From: Lysobacterales bacterium
GTDB lineage: Bacteria > Pseudomonadota > Gammaproteobacteria > Xanthomonadales > SZUA-36
Reading direction: 5' to 3'
Assembly (NCBI GenBank): GCA_009692275.1
Contig: SHZL01000027.1
Coordinates: 1-16,096, forward strand
Length of the DNA: 16,096 bases
The position numbers were made by a program, and so were the translations under genes. Shown here piece by piece: positions 14,901-16,096 of the stretch. A model generated the notes under the pieces. That model did not search any database, was not told where the DNA came from, and saw nothing but the letters and a program-made list of their open reading frames with translations. Every line of letters begins with the position of its first letter. Positions within the stretch are counted from its first letter, which is position 1.

Positions 14901-16096
14901 TAGGAACCCGTCCTGCCGGGGCTGGCGAAGCGAAAGAAGAATCCGCCGACAAACTCCACATCGGGCAGCATGGTGACGTGGCGGTTCCACAAGAGCACCA
15001 GGGTGCGGGAAATGCCGCTGATGGTTACGCAATCATCGATCAGGATCTGGTTCATCTGGCGGTACAGTTCCGTGCGCTCCGGCGATGCGCTCATGCTGGA
15101 GGAGTCGCGGTAGAGGCGGTTGAACTGGGCGTTGTCGTAATTGGCGGAATTGGCACCCGGTGATGCATTGGGGCCATAAAACAACTGCATGATGTTTTCG
15201 GTGTCCGGATAGTCCATCACCCAGGATGAGGTTGCCAACATCACTTCACGGTTGATAAACGCCCTGGAATAGTCACCGTAGCTGGCGAACGTGAGTGGGT
15301 GAATCTTCTCCGACGGGTAGTTGATACCAGCCAGGAAGCTGCGGAATTGTTCAAACATCTGGCGCTCGGTAACCGAGCTTACAAAGCCGTATTCCAATAC
15401 CGGGAGGTTTTCCGGCTTCCAGCCGGATTCACTGAGCAAGCGGTTTGCTGCAACCGTATCGCGGCGTATGGAGTCGGGGTCCTGCTCAGCGTCGTACTCA
15501 AGGGCTGATGGAGGAATGACTCCGGGAAACACCCGCCCGATGTCCGAGTAGAAAATCTCGTTGCGTTTTTCCCAGTCGAAAGACTTGATCACAGCGCAGC
15601 GCAAGGCATGATTGCGGGCGGCCTGTTCTGCATCGGGATGGTAGCCAACGCGCGGGTCTGCCATGTTGAAATCGGTGTGCACAAAACCGGACTCCAGATT
15701 GGCCAGCAGGTTGTAGTCGGCAGCCAGGTCATCTGCAAGCAGGGGAGGGGCACGGCTTTTGAGCACCCGGCCAAACTGGCTGACCGGCACTTTTACAAAA
15801 TCCAGTTGCCCGGCCAGGAAGGTATTCCAGCGTGCCGCATCCTCGGCGATGAACTCGATCTCGATGCGGTCCGCCAGTGGAGGGGTCAGGCCTTGCAGCC
15901 GCTCCAATCCGTAAGCGCGCTGGCTTGAAGGATCATAGCCTTCGGCAGCGAGGTCGATGGGCTCGGCGCGGAAACCTGGGTTGCGCAGCAGGCTGGCGCC
16001 CGCACTGTCAAAGCGCTGCAGGCGGTAAGGCCCGGAACCCACTGGATGGATTGCCAGCTCCCGGCCATACTTCGCCACTGCTTCAGCCGGGACAAC
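14900..16096 (-). CDS. Peptide ABC transporter substrate-binding protein (SBP_bac_5), 5' end off window
   Basis: The frame is open from the right edge to TAG at 14900, giving 398 residues of the C-terminal two-thirds of an extracellular solute-binding protein family 5 (OppA/DppA-like). The signal peptide and N-terminal lobe lie outside. The family landmark HPVGSGPYRL (about residues 18-27 here) is followed by the expected RNPGFR segment. DRIEIEFIAEDAARWNTFLAGQLDF comes next, then a RVFPGVIPPSALEYD motif. The ligand-facing stretch SSWVMDYPDTENIMQLFYG matches the W-x-x-D-Y-x-D pattern of the peptide binders. It captures peptide in the periplasm and hands it to the B/C permeases. The exact peptide preference cannot be read from the sequence. 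Confidence 0.9.
   Translation of the reverse strand, partial: VVPAEAVAKYGRELAIHPVGSGPYRLQRFDSAGASLLRNPGFRAEPIDLAAEGYDPSSQRAYGLERLQGLTPPLADRIEIEFIAEDAARWNTFLAGQLDFVKVPVSQFGRVLKSRAPPLLADDLAADYNLLANLESGFVHTDFNMADPRVGYHPDAEQAARNHALRCAVIKSFDWEKRNEIFYSDIGRVFPGVIPPSALEYDAEQDPDSIRRDTVAANRLLSESGWKPENLPVLEYGFVSSVTERQMFEQFRSFLAGINYPSEKIHPLTFASYGDYSRAFINREVMLATSSWVMDYPDTENIMQLFYGPNASPGANSANYDNAQFNRLYRDSSSMSASPERTELYRQMNQILIDDCVTISGISRTLVLLWNRHVTMLPDVEFVGGFFFRFASPGRTGS

Overview
This 16.1 kb window is ordinary, gene-dense chromosome from a GC-rich gammaproteobacterium, probably not an enteric. Oligopeptidase A, exonuclease III and diacylglycerol kinase read as clear relatives of the E. coli proteins. The glutaredoxin-rhodanese fusion and some orphan genes point to an environmental lineage. 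I see no mobile elements, CRISPR arrays, rRNA or tRNA genes, phage genes or defence genes.

Left part (1-5812): a thioesterase-domain gene leaves the left edge on the minus strand and is divergent from an MFS-type transporter. The MFS gene meets dgkA tail to tail with a 10-base overlap. dgkA itself overlaps the gene upstream of it, a small secreted protein, by 14 bases. Divergent from that pair is a plus-strand unit of prlC (M3 oligopeptidase A) followed 24 bases later by xthA (exonuclease III).

Middle part (5813-9977): an Ala/Glu/Met-rich acidic lipoprotein meets a three-domain protein (CGFS glutaredoxin, cysteine-free A-type-carrier-like domain, rhodanese) tail to tail. A clean bidirectional terminator lies between them. 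Next come an unrecognised 399-residue soluble protein (minus) and two small membrane proteins (plus).

Right part (9990-16096): a minus-strand peptide ABC transporter operon enters from the right edge. Its order is substrate-binding protein (partial), permease B, permease C, ATPase D, ATPase F, then a lipoprotein with a WHy/LEA14-like domain. Every junction in it touches or overlaps (TAGTG, TGAATG, then ATGA three times), so the lipoprotein is part of the transporter transcript. A YkvA/DUF1232 protein with an arginine-rich tail follows 60 bases downstream.

Functionally the window combines peptide uptake with peptide breakdown (ABC transporter, PrlC), DNA repair (XthA), lipid recycling (DgkA) and iron-sulfur/thiol chemistry (glutaredoxin fusion). 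I did not find a convincing new multi-gene system. The points most worth a second look are the glutaredoxin fusion, the coupled lipoprotein at the end of the transporter operon, the acidic lipoprotein and the orphan 399-residue protein.
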